From contig DATGLG010000043.1 of the NCBI GenBank assembly GCA_035294245.1, positions 62,001-126,000 of the forward strand: DNA of 64,000 nt, written 5' to 3'. Both the position numbers and the translations under genes were made by a program. Shown here in pieces: positions 9,949-19,089 of this stretch. Source of the stretch: DATGLG01 sp035294245. Lineage in GTDB: Bacteria > Pseudomonadota > Alphaproteobacteria > JACZXZ01. Positions within the stretch are counted from its first letter, which is position 1, and the number at the start of each line of letters is the position of its first letter. Under the pieces are notes generated by a model. It ran no database searches. It saw only the letters and a program-made list of their open reading frames with translations, and was not told the DNA's origin.

Positions 9949-12084
9949 ATGGCATCGGCGCGCATCCAACCGGGCCAGCCCTATCCCTTGGGAGCGACGT
10001 GGAACGGCCGCGGCGTCAATTTCTCGCTGTTCTCGGCGCATGCGGAGAAGGTCGAGCTCTGCCTCTTCGACCGCGGCGGCGCGCGCGAGGTCGCCCGCAT
10101 CCCGCTTCCCGAGAACACCGACGAGATCTGGCACGGCTACGTTCCGGACGCCTGGCCCGGCACGCTCTACGGCTATCGCGTCTACGGCCCCTATGATCCC
10201 AATCGCGGCCACCGCTTCAATCCCAACAAGCTGCTGATCGATCCCTACACCAAGGCGCTCCAGGGCAATCTCCACTGGTCGGACGCCCATTTCGGCTACC
10301 GGGTGGGCTCGACGCGTGGCGATCTCTCCTTCGATCGGCGCGACAACGCGCGCGGCGTGCCGAAATGCCGGGTGATCGACCCCGCCTTCACCTGGGGCGC
10401 CGATCGGCCGCTCGCCCGCGCCTGGGACGAGACGATCATCTACGAGCTGCACATGCGCGGCTTCACCAAGCTTCATCCCGGCGTGCCCGAGGGCTTGCGG
10501 GGGACGGCCGCGGGGATGAGCATGCGCGGCGTCATCGAGTACATCAAGTCGCTGGGCGTCACGGCCGTCGAGCTCCTCCCCATCCAGGCCTTCCTCAGCG
10601 ACCGGCATCTCGTCGCCCGGGGCCTCGCCAATTACTGGGGCTACAACACGATCGCGTTCTTTGCGCCGGAGCCGCGCTATCTCTCGACGGGCTCGCCGGT
10701 CGAGTTCAAGACGATGGTGTCGCGCTTCCACGAGGCGGGGATCGAGGTCATCCTCGACATCGTGTTCAATCACACCGGCGAAGGAAACCATCTCGGCCCG
10801 ACGCTCAGCTTCCGCGGCATCGACAACGCCTCCTATTACCGCCTCGATCCCGCATCGCCCCGCCATTACGTGGATTTCACGGGAACCGGGAACACCCTGA
10901 ATCTGAGCCATCCCCGCGTCATCCAATTCGTCATGGATTGCCTGCGCCATTGGGTCGTCGAGATGCATGTCGACGGCTTCCGCTTCGATCTCAGCGCGAC
11001 CCTGGGGCGCGACGGCAGCGATTTCGATGCCTCGGCCAGCCTCTTCGACGCCATCGGCCAGGACCCGGTCCTGGCCCGCGCCAAGCTGATCGCCGAGCCC
11101 TGGGACCTCGGGCCGGGCGGCTATCAGCTCGGCAATCATGGTCCCGGCTGGGCCGAATGGAACGATCGCTTTCGCGACACGGTGCGGCGCTTCTGGCGCG
11201 GCGACGACGGTCAACTGCCGGATTTCGCCGCCCGGCTCGCCGGCTCGGCGGATATTTTCGATCGCCGCCGGCGGCGGCCCTGGGCCGGCGTCAATTACGT
11301 CACCGCCCATGACGGCTTCACGCTCCGGGACCTCGTCTCCTATGCGCAGAAGCACAACGAGGCGAACGGCGAGGAGAACCGCGACGGGCATAACGAGAAT
11401 TACAGCGCCAATTACGGCGTTGAGGGTCCGACGACGGATGAGGAGATCAATCAGCTGCGCCGGCGCCAGCGGCGCAACCTCCTTGCCACGCTCCTTTTCT
11501 CCCAGGGCACACCCATGCTGCTTGCCGGCGACGAATTCGGGCGCAGCCAGCAGGGGAATAACAACGCCTATTGCCAGGACAATGAGGTGAGCTGGCTCGA
11601 TTGGGAGGGCATCGATGCGGAAGGCCGTCAAAGCATCGATTTCGTGCGGCGCCTCACGTCCCTGCGGCGCCGCTATCCGATTCTCCGCTGCGGGCGCTTC
11701 CTGCACGGCCAGGAGGAGATCGACGGCATCAAGGACATCAGCTGGATCGCCCCCGACGGCGCCGAGATGGTCGCCGAGCACTGGCACGACCCGTCCGCGC
11801 GCTGCGTCGGGCTCATGCTGCACGACACCTCGATGCGCGATGGCGGCGGCGAGGAGGGGGCGGGGCCAGGCGACGTCCTTCTCTTGCTTTTCAACGCGCA
11901 GGACGAGGCGGTGACCTTCAAGCTTCCTTCCGTCAAGGATCGGCCTTGGCGCTGGCTCGACGATACCTCGAGCTACGAGCCGCCCCGGCCGCAACGCCAT
12001 GGCGGCGGCGAGACCGTCCAGCTCTGGGCCCGCTCGGTTGCGCTGTTGCGGCTTGAGACGGAGACGGACGAGCGGAGGGAATGA
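9949..12084 (+). CDS. glgX: Glycogen debranching enzyme GlgX (isoamylase type)
   Basis: GlgX hydrolyses alpha-1,6 branches of partly degraded glycogen, giving linear maltodextrins that TreY, TreZ and MalQ can use. The 711 aa protein has an N-terminal CBM48 module (GATWNGRGVNFSLFSAHAEK) and a GH13 barrel with D347 (GFRFDLSATLG), E383 (LIAEPWDLGPGGY) and D455 (VTAHDGFTL). The segment NGEENRDGHNENYSANYG is characteristic of GlgX and TreX proteins. It starts 7 bases after the glgB stop and ends 4 bases before the treZ start, so it is clearly co-transcribed. Domain order and length are normal for the family. Confidence 0.96.
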   Translation: MASARIQPGQPYPLGATWNGRGVNFSLFSAHAEKVELCLFDRGGAREVARIPLPENTDEIWHGYVPDAWPGTLYGYRVYGPYDPNRGHRFNPNKLLIDPYTKALQGNLHWSDAHFGYRVGSTRGDLSFDRRDNARGVPKCRVIDPAFTWGADRPLARAWDETIIYELHMRGFTKLHPGVPEGLRGTAAGMSMRGVIEYIKSLGVTAVELLPIQAFLSDRHLVARGLANYWGYNTIAFFAPEPRYLSTGSPVEFKTMVSRFHEAGIEVILDIVFNHTGEGNHLGPTLSFRGIDNASYYRLDPASPRHYVDFTGTGNTLNLSHPRVIQFVMDCLRHWVVEMHVDGFRFDLSATLGRDGSDFDASASLFDAIGQDPVLARAKLIAEPWDLGPGGYQLGNHGPGWAEWNDRFRDTVRRFWRGDDGQLPDFAARLAGSADIFDRRRRRPWAGVNYVTAHDGFTLRDLVSYAQKHNEANGEENRDGHNENYSANYGVEGPTTDEEINQLRRRQRRNLLATLLFSQGTPMLLAGDEFGRSQQGNNNAYCQDNEVSWLDWEGIDAEGRQSIDFVRRLTSLRRRYPILRCGRFLHGQEEIDGIKDISWIAPDGAEMVAEHWHDPSARCVGLMLHDTSMRDGGGEEGAGPGDVLLLLFNAQDEAVTFKLPSVKDRPWRWLDDTSSYEPPRPQRHGGGETVQLWARSVALLRLETETDERRE

Positions 12085-12088
12085 GGCG

Positions 12089-13945
12089 GTGGCGGCGCGG
12101 TTCGTCTGTGAGCTGCCCTTCGGGGCGCAGGTCACCGAGAGCGGCGTCCGCTTCCGCGTATGGGCCCCCGGCGCGGCCGACATCGCCGTGGCCCTGGAGA
12201 CGCCGGCGGGTGATCGCGTGCTGCCGTTCGCGCGCCGTGACGGCGGCTGGTTCGAGCTCGAGACCCGCGAGGCGCAGCCGGGCACGCGCTATCGCTTCCA
12301 GCTTGGCGACGGCTTTCGCGTGCCGGACCCGGCCTCGCGCTTTCAGCCCGCAGGCGTGCACGCCGCGAGCCAGGTCGTGAATCCCAAGGCCTATGCCTGG
12401 CAGAACGGCGCATGGCGCGGGCGGCCATGGGAGGAGACGGTCCTCTACGAGGCGCATCTTGGCTGCTTCAGTCCCGAAGGCAGCTTCGATGGCGCGCGCC
12501 GCCGTCTCGATCATCTCGTCGGCCTCGGGGTCACGGCGCTCGAGCTGATGCCGATCGCCGCCTTCGAGGGCCGCCGCAATTGGGGCTATGACGGCGTCCT
12601 GCCCTTCGCCCCTGCTGCCGCCTATGGCACTCCCGATCAGCTCAAGCAGCTGATCGACGAGGCTCATGGGCGGAATCTCATGATGTTCCTCGACGTCGTC
12701 TATAATCACTTCGGCCCCAGCGGCAATTATCTCGGCCGCTATGCCGGGGGCTTCTTCACCGATCGCCACCGCACGCCCTGGGGCGACGCCATCAATTTCG
12801 ACGGCGCCGACAGCCGCCCGGTGCGCGATTTCTTTATCTACAACGCGCTCTACTGGCTCGAGGAGTTCCGCTTCGACGGCTTGCGCCTCGACGCCGTCCA
12901 CGCCATCCGGGACGACAGCCGACCCGATATTCTCGAGGAGATCGCGACGACGGTGCGCGCCCGCCTCGGCGGCGAGCGCCGGGTCCATCTCGTCCTCGAG
13001 AACGACAACAATGCCGCGCGCTACCTCGCGCGCGACAAGGCGGGCGGCATCCGGCACTACACCGCGCAATGGAACGACGATTTCCATCACGCGGCCCATG
13101 TCGCGGCGACCGGCGAGAAATGGGGCTATTACCAGGACTATGTCGCATCGACCCCGGCGGCGCTGGCGCGCGCCCTTGCCGAAGGCTTCGTCTATCAGGG
13201 CGAGACCTCCGCCTTCCGGCAGGGACGCCGCCGCGGCGAGCCGAGCGCGCACTTGCCGCCCACGGCCTTCGTCGCCTTTCTCCAGAACCACGATCAGGTC
13301 GGCAATCGCGCCTTCGGCGAGCGGCTGGCGACGCTGATGACGAAGCCGCCCTGCCGCATGCTGACGGCGATCCTCCTCTTGGCGCCGCAGATCCCGATGC
13401 TCTTCATGGGCGAGGAGTGGGGGGCGCAGAGCCCCTTCCTCTTCTTCTGCGATTTCGCCGGCGAGCTCGCCGCGGCGGTGCGGGAGGGCCGGCGACGGGA
13501 ATTCTCCCATCTGCCCGCCTTCCGCGATCATCTCATGCAGGCGCGCATACCCGATCCGAACGCCGCCGAGACCTTCGACCGCTCGCGGCTCGATTGGGCC
13601 GAGCCGGAGCGCCCGGACGGCCGCGAGTGCCTCGCCTTCGTCCGCCGTCTCCTCGCCTTGCGGCGCGAGGCCATCGTCCCGCTCCTCGCGGGCGTCGACG
13701 AAGGCCGCAGCAGCCACGAGGCGAGCGAGGACGGCGCCTTCCGCGTGGTGTGGCGGCTCAAGGACGATGCGCTGCTCCATCTCGTCGCCAATCCCACGGC
13801 GCGCGGGGTCAGGAGCCTCTCCTGGATCCTGCCCGGTCGCCGCCTCTATGCCTGGCCCGAGGATTTCTCCGCCGGCCGCGAATTGCGCCGGCTGCCACCC
13901 TGGTCCGCCTGCTTCGCGCTCGAGCGCGAGATGGGCGCTTCATGA
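12089..13945 (+). CDS. treZ: Malto-oligosyltrehalose trehalohydrolase
   Basis: TreZ releases free trehalose from maltooligosyl-trehalose made by TreY. The chosen start is GTG at 12089, with GGAGGG about 9 bases upstream. The open frame extends back to 11999 inside glgX, but those residues show no similarity to the family. The 618 aa protein begins with a beta-sandwich (GVRFRVWAPGAADIAV) and has the GH13 residues D268 (GLRLDAVHAIRDDS), E304 (LVLENDNNA) and D402 (QNHDQVGNRAFGERL). EDNN/LENDNN and the FGER block distinguish TreZ from GlgB. Its stop overlaps the next start as ATGA. Confidence 0.94.
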   Translation: MAARFVCELPFGAQVTESGVRFRVWAPGAADIAVALETPAGDRVLPFARRDGGWFELETREAQPGTRYRFQLGDGFRVPDPASRFQPAGVHAASQVVNPKAYAWQNGAWRGRPWEETVLYEAHLGCFSPEGSFDGARRRLDHLVGLGVTALELMPIAAFEGRRNWGYDGVLPFAPAAAYGTPDQLKQLIDEAHGRNLMMFLDVVYNHFGPSGNYLGRYAGGFFTDRHRTPWGDAINFDGADSRPVRDFFIYNALYWLEEFRFDGLRLDAVHAIRDDSRPDILEEIATTVRARLGGERRVHLVLENDNNAARYLARDKAGGIRHYTAQWNDDFHHAAHVAATGEKWGYYQDYVASTPAALARALAEGFVYQGETSAFRQGRRRGEPSAHLPPTAFVAFLQNHDQVGNRAFGERLATLMTKPPCRMLTAILLLAPQIPMLFMGEEWGAQSPFLFFCDFAGELAAAVREGRRREFSHLPAFRDHLMQARIPDPNAAETFDRSRLDWAEPERPDGRECLAFVRRLLALRREAIVPLLAGVDEGRSSHEASEDGAFRVVWRLKDDALLHLVANPTARGVRSLSWILPGRRLYAWPEDFSAGRELRRLPPWSACFALEREMGAS

Positions 13946-16900
13946 CGGAGCCCGATCGCCTGGAGCGCCTCGCCGCCCTCGCCGGGCTCGGCTCGAGCTA
14001 CGAGGACGCCTGGGGGCAACGCCGCGAGGTTCCCCGTGCCACGCATCGGGCCCTGCTCGCAGCGATGGGCTTTCCGGTCGCGACCGAAGACGAGATCGCG
14101 CAGGCGATCGCGAGCCTCACGGAGATGCGGTCCGGTGAGACGCTGCCGCCCGTTTTGGTCCTCCCCGTGAGCGAGCGGACCATCACGCTGCCGGTGGTGC
14201 TGCGGCGGCGGGCACCCGCGGCCGGTGCTGGCGCGCGGCGGCCGCGGCTCCACTGGACGCTCGAGATCGAGAATGCGGGCAGCCGCACCGGCGCCGTCGA
14301 GATCGCCGCCCTCGCTCTCGCCGACACCATCGCAACGGATGCCGGCATCCTCGAGCGGCGAATCTTGAGCATCCCCGCGAGCCTGCCGCCCGGCTATCAT
14401 CGCTTGACGATACGCGTCCGGCTTCTCGCCCAGGAGGAGACGGCATCGACCCGGCTCATCGTCGTGCCCGAGCGCTGCTATCTGCCTCCGGCCCTCGCGG
14501 ATCAGGGGCGCCGCTGGGGCTTCGCGATTCAGCTCTACGGCCTCCGCTCGGACCGCAATTGGGGCATCGGGGACTTCACCGATCTCGTCGAGCTCATCCG
14601 CGGCGCCGCGCGCCTCGGGGCCGCGGCGATCGGCCTCAACCCGCTCCACGCCCTTTTCCCCGAGCGCCCCGGCCATGCCAGCCCCTATTCGCCGAGCAGC
14701 CGGCTCTTCACCAATCTTCTCTATCTCGATGTCGAGGCGACCGAGGACTACCGCGGCAGCCGGCCGGCGCGGCGCTTCGTGGCCTCGCCGGAATTCCAGG
14801 CGCGGCTGCGCGCGCTCAGGGCGGCCGCGACGGTCGATTACGAGGATGTCGCGGCCTGCAAGATGGCCGTGCTCGAGCTGCTCTATCGCTCGTTTCGGGA
14901 GCTCCGCCAGAGCCATCTCGACCAGGCGCGCGCCGAGGAGTTCGAGCGTTTCAAGGAGCGCGGCGGGCAGGCCTTGCATCGGCTCGCGCTCTTCCAGGCG
15001 CTCGCCGAGGAGGCGGCGCGGAGCGGCCCGCGGGATTGGCATGACTGGGCGCGCACCCTGCCGCCCCCCGACTCGCCGGAGATCGCGGAATTCGTCGCCG
15101 GCCATGCGGAGCGGATCGAGCTCTACGCCTATCTCCAATGGCAGGCCGAGAAGCAGCTCGCCCATGCCGCCGAGGTGGCCCGGCGGATCGGCATGTCCGT
15201 CGGGCTCTACCAGGACCTCGCCGTGGGCGCCGATGGCAGCGGGGCGGAGGCGTGGGACTGGCGCGATCTCATCATCCCGCGGGTCCATATCGGCGCACCC
15301 CCCGACCCGTGGAACCTGAAAGGGCAGGATTGGGGGCTCCGCCCCTTCAATCCGATCGTGCTGCGGGAGCGCGCCTATGCGCCCTTCATTGCCCTGCTGC
15401 GCGCGAACATGCGGCGGGGCGGGGCGCTGCGGATCGATCACATCCTCGGCCTCATGCGCCTCTATTGGATCCCCGCCGGCGCCTCGCCTACGGACGGCTG
15501 CTATGTCGCCTACCCCTGGCGCGAGCTTCTCGGCATTCTCGCCTTGGAGAGCCACCGCAACCGCTGCCTCGTGATCGGCGAGGACTTGGGCACCGTGCCC
15601 GCCGGGCTGCGGGAGGCGCTGTGGCAGGCCGACATCCTCTCCTATCGCCTGTTCTATTTCGAGAAGGACGCGGCGGGGCATTTCCGCCCACCCGCCGATT
15701 ATCCGGCCAAGGCCCTCGTCGCGATCAGCACCCATGATCTGCCGACCTTCCCCGCCTACTGGCAGGGCGCCGACATCGGATTGCGCGACAGATTGGCGCT
15801 GTGGCCGACGCCGGCGCATCGCGAGCGCGAGGCCGAGGCCCGTGCGAGAGATCGCGCCGAGATCGCACGCCTTGCGCGGGAGCGGGAGCCGGCGGCCGCA
15901 ACGACGGGCGAGACGGCGCCGCCGGTCGAAGCCGTCTACGCACACCTCGCGGAGACTCCTTGCCGACTCCTGATGGTCCAGCTCGAGGATCTGATCGGTC
16001 AGGTCGAGCAGCGCAACGTCCCCGGCACCACCGACCAATATCCCAATTGGCGCCAGCGCCTGCCGCTGGCCCTCGCCGCGCTCATCGCCGATCCGCGGGT
16101 GCGGCGCGTGGCGGCGCGGCTCAATGCGCTGCGCGGCGATCGGCTGCCGCTGCTTGCCGCCACCACACCTGCCATTCCTGCGGCCGCTCTTGCAGCGCAG
16201 CCCCAAGCCTCCGCACCGCCCACGGTGCCGCGCGCCACCTACCGCATTCAATTCAGCGCCGATTTCACCTTCGACGACGGGATCCGGATCGTGCCCTATC
16301 TCGCCGCCCTCGGTGTGAGCCATCTCTACGCATCGCCCTGGCTCAAGGCGCGGCCGCGCAGTCCGCACGGCTACGACATCACAGACCACAACAGCTTCAA
16401 TCCCGAGATCGGCGACGCGCGCGCCTTCGCCCATCTCGCCGAGGCCCTCGGCGAGTACGGGATCGGGCATATCCTCGATTTCGTGCCCAATCACATGGGC
16501 ATCGGCAAGGCGGACAACGACTGGTGGCTCGACGTGCTGGAGTGGGGCGAGGCTTCGCCCTATGCCGGCTATTTCGACATCGATTGGGATGCGGAGGCTC
16601 GCCATCTCAGGCGCAGGGTCCTGCTGCCGCTGCTCGGCGACCATTACGGCCGGATTCTCGAGGCGGGGGAATTGACGCCGCGCTTCGATCCGTCATCCGG
16701 CCGCTACAGCGTCTGGTATCACGAGCATCGTTTTCCCATCGCGCCCCGGGATTATCCGACGCTGATCCGCTCGGCCCTCGCGGCGGTGGGCGCGACGTCG
16801 GCCACGGACGGCAATGGAAGCCGCGATGCGCTCGCGCGCTTCGCCGCCGCCTTCGAGGCGCTGAGCGAGGACCGTGCGGGCGGGTCCGAGGAGATTCGCC

Positions 16901-19089
16901 GCCGCACGCGCAATCTGCAGGCGGAGCTGGCCGAGCTCGCCATCGACGATCCGCGCGCCGCCGAATGCCTTGCCCGGAGCGCCGCCGGCCTTGCGGGGCG
17001 GCCGGGAGAGCCCGAGAGCTTCAAGGCTCTCCATCGGCTGCTCGAGCGCCAGCATTATCGCCTCGCCTATTGGGGCGTCGCCGCGGACGAGATCAATTAC
17101 CGGCGCTTCTTCAACATCAACGAGCTCGCGGGCATCCGCATCGAGAACGCGGCGCTCTTCGACGAGGCTCACGCCCTGATCGGGCGCCTGCTCGCCGAGG
17201 GCCGTCTCCACGGCCTGCGCATCGACCACATCGACGGCTTGTTCCATCCCGAGGATTACTGCGCTCGACTCCAGGCCCTCGCCGCGCGCCTGCGGCCGGG
17301 GGCGGAGGGGCTCTACGTCGTCGTCGAGAAGATCCTGGCGCGTCACGAGCGCCTTCGCGAGGAATGGCGTGTTGCGGGAACCACGGGATACGATTTCCTC
17401 GCGCAGCTCAACGGACTCTTCGTCGACCCTCGCCATGAGGCCGCGCTGACCCGGCTCTATCGCCGCTTCAGCGGGCGCGAGATCGACTATGACGATCTCG
17501 CCTACGAGGCGCGGCAGCTCGTCATGGAGACCATGATGGGGAGTGAGCTCCGTGTGCTCGCGCGGGATCTCCACCAGATCTCCGAGGGGCGCTGGCAGAG
17601 CCGGGACTACACGCTGGAAGGCTTGCGCGTGGCGTTGCGGGAGATCGTCGCCTGTTTTCCGGTCTATCGCACCTATGTCACCGAGAGCGGCACGTCCGCG
17701 GAGGATCGCCGCGACATCGCCTGGGCGGTGAGCCAGGCGCGGAAGCGGTGGAAGGGGCCCGGCCGCGACGCCCTCGACTTCGCCGAAGCGGCGCTGACGA
17801 CGGATCTTGCGCGCGAGGGCGGCGGCGATCCCGGCGCCATCACCCGCTTCGCGATGAAGTTCCAGCAATATACCGGGCCCGTCGCGGCCAAGGGCATCGA
17901 GGATACGGTGTTCTACCGCTTCCACCGGCTCTCTTCGCTCTGCGAGGTCGGCAGCGACCCGCGGCAGTTCGGCGTCTCGCCCGCCGCCTTCCACCACCTC
18001 AACCAGGAGCGCCTGCGGCGCTGGCGTCACGGCATGCTGGCGACGGCGACCCACGATACCAAGCGCGGCGAGGATGCGCGGGCGCGCATCAACGCGCTTT
18101 CGGAGCTTCCCCAGCAATGGGCGCAGCGCGCGTCGCGCTGGGCGAGCCTCAATCGCCGCAAGAAGACGGAGGTGGACGGGCGCCCGGCGCCGAGCCGGAA
18201 CGACGAGTATCTCTTGTATCAGACGCTGCTCGGCGCCTGGCCTGCGGAATCGGCGGGGGCGGCCCTCGAGGGCTCCGAGCTCGCGGAATTCGTCGCCCGC
18301 ATCACCGGCTATATGCGCAAGGCCGTGCGCGAGGCCAAGGAGCGCTCCTCCTGGGCCAATCCCCATCAGGACTACGAGGCGGCGCTTGAGAGCTTCGTCG
18401 CGCGCATCCTCGATCCGAAAGCGGGGCGGCCGTTCCTCGGCGATTTCCTGCCGTTCCAGGCGCGCATCGCCGGCTTGGGCATGCTGAGCGGCCTCGTGCA
18501 GACGGCGCTCAAGCTCACCTGCCCGGGCGTTCCCGACATCTACCAGGGAGCCGAGCTCTGGGACCTGAGCCTCGTCGACCCCGACAACCGGCGGCCCGTG
18601 GATTTCGGCCGGCGCGCCGCGCTCCTCGCCGGGCTCGCGCCGCCGGAAGCCGACGGCGATGACGCCGCCGCTTTCGTGCGGGGATTGCGGGCGCGCTGGC
18701 CCGACGGCGGGATCAAGCTCTACCTCGTCCGCAAGCTGCTGGACTTGCGGAGCCGCCACGCAACCCTCTTCGCCGAGGGCGATTACGTTCCCCTCGAGGT
18801 GAGCGGCGCGCGCGGCGCGCAGGTGGTCGCCTTCGCGCGGCGCCTCGCCGAGACGTCCATCGTCGTTGCCGTCGGCCGGCTCTTCGCCGCCCTGGTGGCG
18901 GAAGGCGAGACGTTCCCGCTGCCGTCGGCCTGGGGGGATACGGCGATCCTCGTGCCGGAGGCTTGGCCGGCGGCGACCGAGATCCTCACCGGCCGCCGCC
19001 TCGCGCCGCGGGAGGGCTCCCTTCCGGCGGGCGAGCTCTTCGCCCTGCTTCCCGTCGCGGTTCTCGCCGGCGGCGGTGCCGGGCGATGA
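13942..19089 (+). CDS. 4-alpha-glucanotransferase fused to malto-oligosyltrehalose synthase (MalQ-TreY)
   Basis: One 1715-residue frame carries two enzymes. Residues about 1-745 are MalQ, an amylomaltase that disproportionates short maltodextrins: D499 (LRIDHILGLMRLYWIP), E547 (IGEDLGTVP) and D599 (STHDLPTF). From about residue 762 (ATYRIQFSADFTFDDGI) TreY begins, isomerising the reducing end of a maltodextrin to a trehalosyl unit: D1095 (LRIDHIDGLFHPEDY), E1129 (VVVEKILARHERL) and D1372 (TATHDTKRGEDARAR). TreY product is the substrate of the adjacent TreZ. The frame is open upstream to 13069 in treZ, but ATG 13942 overlaps the treZ stop. Fusion could channel short oligomers into longer TreY substrates. 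That is inference. Confidence 0.93.
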   Translation: MTEPDRLERLAALAGLGSSYEDAWGQRREVPRATHRALLAAMGFPVATEDEIAQAIASLTEMRSGETLPPVLVLPVSERTITLPVVLRRRAPAAGAGARRPRLHWTLEIENAGSRTGAVEIAALALADTIATDAGILERRILSIPASLPPGYHRLTIRVRLLAQEETASTRLIVVPERCYLPPALADQGRRWGFAIQLYGLRSDRNWGIGDFTDLVELIRGAARLGAAAIGLNPLHALFPERPGHASPYSPSSRLFTNLLYLDVEATEDYRGSRPARRFVASPEFQARLRALRAAATVDYEDVAACKMAVLELLYRSFRELRQSHLDQARAEEFERFKERGGQALHRLALFQALAEEAARSGPRDWHDWARTLPPPDSPEIAEFVAGHAERIELYAYLQWQAEKQLAHAAEVARRIGMSVGLYQDLAVGADGSGAEAWDWRDLIIPRVHIGAPPDPWNLKGQDWGLRPFNPIVLRERAYAPFIALLRANMRRGGALRIDHILGLMRLYWIPAGASPTDGCYVAYPWRELLGILALESHRNRCLVIGEDLGTVPAGLREALWQADILSYRLFYFEKDAAGHFRPPADYPAKALVAISTHDLPTFPAYWQGADIGLRDRLALWPTPAHREREAEARARDRAEIARLAREREPAAATTGETAPPVEAVYAHLAETPCRLLMVQLEDLIGQVEQRNVPGTTDQYPNWRQRLPLALAALIADPRVRRVAARLNALRGDRLPLLAATTPAIPAAALAAQPQASAPPTVPRATYRIQFSADFTFDDGIRIVPYLAALGVSHLYASPWLKARPRSPHGYDITDHNSFNPEIGDARAFAHLAEALGEYGIGHILDFVPNHMGIGKADNDWWLDVLEWGEASPYAGYFDIDWDAEARHLRRRVLLPLLGDHYGRILEAGELTPRFDPSSGRYSVWYHEHRFPIAPRDYPTLIRSALAAVGATSATDGNGSRDALARFAAAFEALSEDRAGGSEEIRRRTRNLQAELAELAIDDPRAAECLARSAAGLAGRPGEPESFKALHRLLERQHYRLAYWGVAADEINYRRFFNINELAGIRIENAALFDEAHALIGRLLAEGRLHGLRIDHIDGLFHPEDYCARLQALAARLRPGAEGLYVVVEKILARHERLREEWRVAGTTGYDFLAQLNGLFVDPRHEAALTRLYRRFSGREIDYDDLAYEARQLVMETMMGSELRVLARDLHQISEGRWQSRDYTLEGLRVALREIVACFPVYRTYVTESGTSAEDRRDIAWAVSQARKRWKGPGRDALDFAEAALTTDLAREGGGDPGAITRFAMKFQQYTGPVAAKGIEDTVFYRFHRLSSLCEVGSDPRQFGVSPAAFHHLNQERLRRWRHGMLATATHDTKRGEDARARINALSELPQQWAQRASRWASLNRRKKTEVDGRPAPSRNDEYLLYQTLLGAWPAESAGAALEGSELAEFVARITGYMRKAVREAKERSSWANPHQDYEAALESFVARILDPKAGRPFLGDFLPFQARIAGLGMLSGLVQTALKLTCPGVPDIYQGAELWDLSLVDPDNRRPVDFGRRAALLAGLAPPEADGDDAAAFVRGLRARWPDGGIKLYLVRKLLDLRSRHATLFAEGDYVPLEVSGARGAQVVAFARRLAETSIVVAVGRLFAALVAEGETFPLPSAWGDTAILVPEAWPAATEILTGRRLAPREGSLPAGELFALLPVAVLAGGGAGR

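Noticed and set aside
13069..13941. N-terminal extension of the MalQ-TreY frame
   Set aside because: The frame is open inside treZ, but those residues are low-complexity Arg/Ala/Gly sequence. The ATGA overlap at 13942 gives a natural start with MalQ-like sequence.
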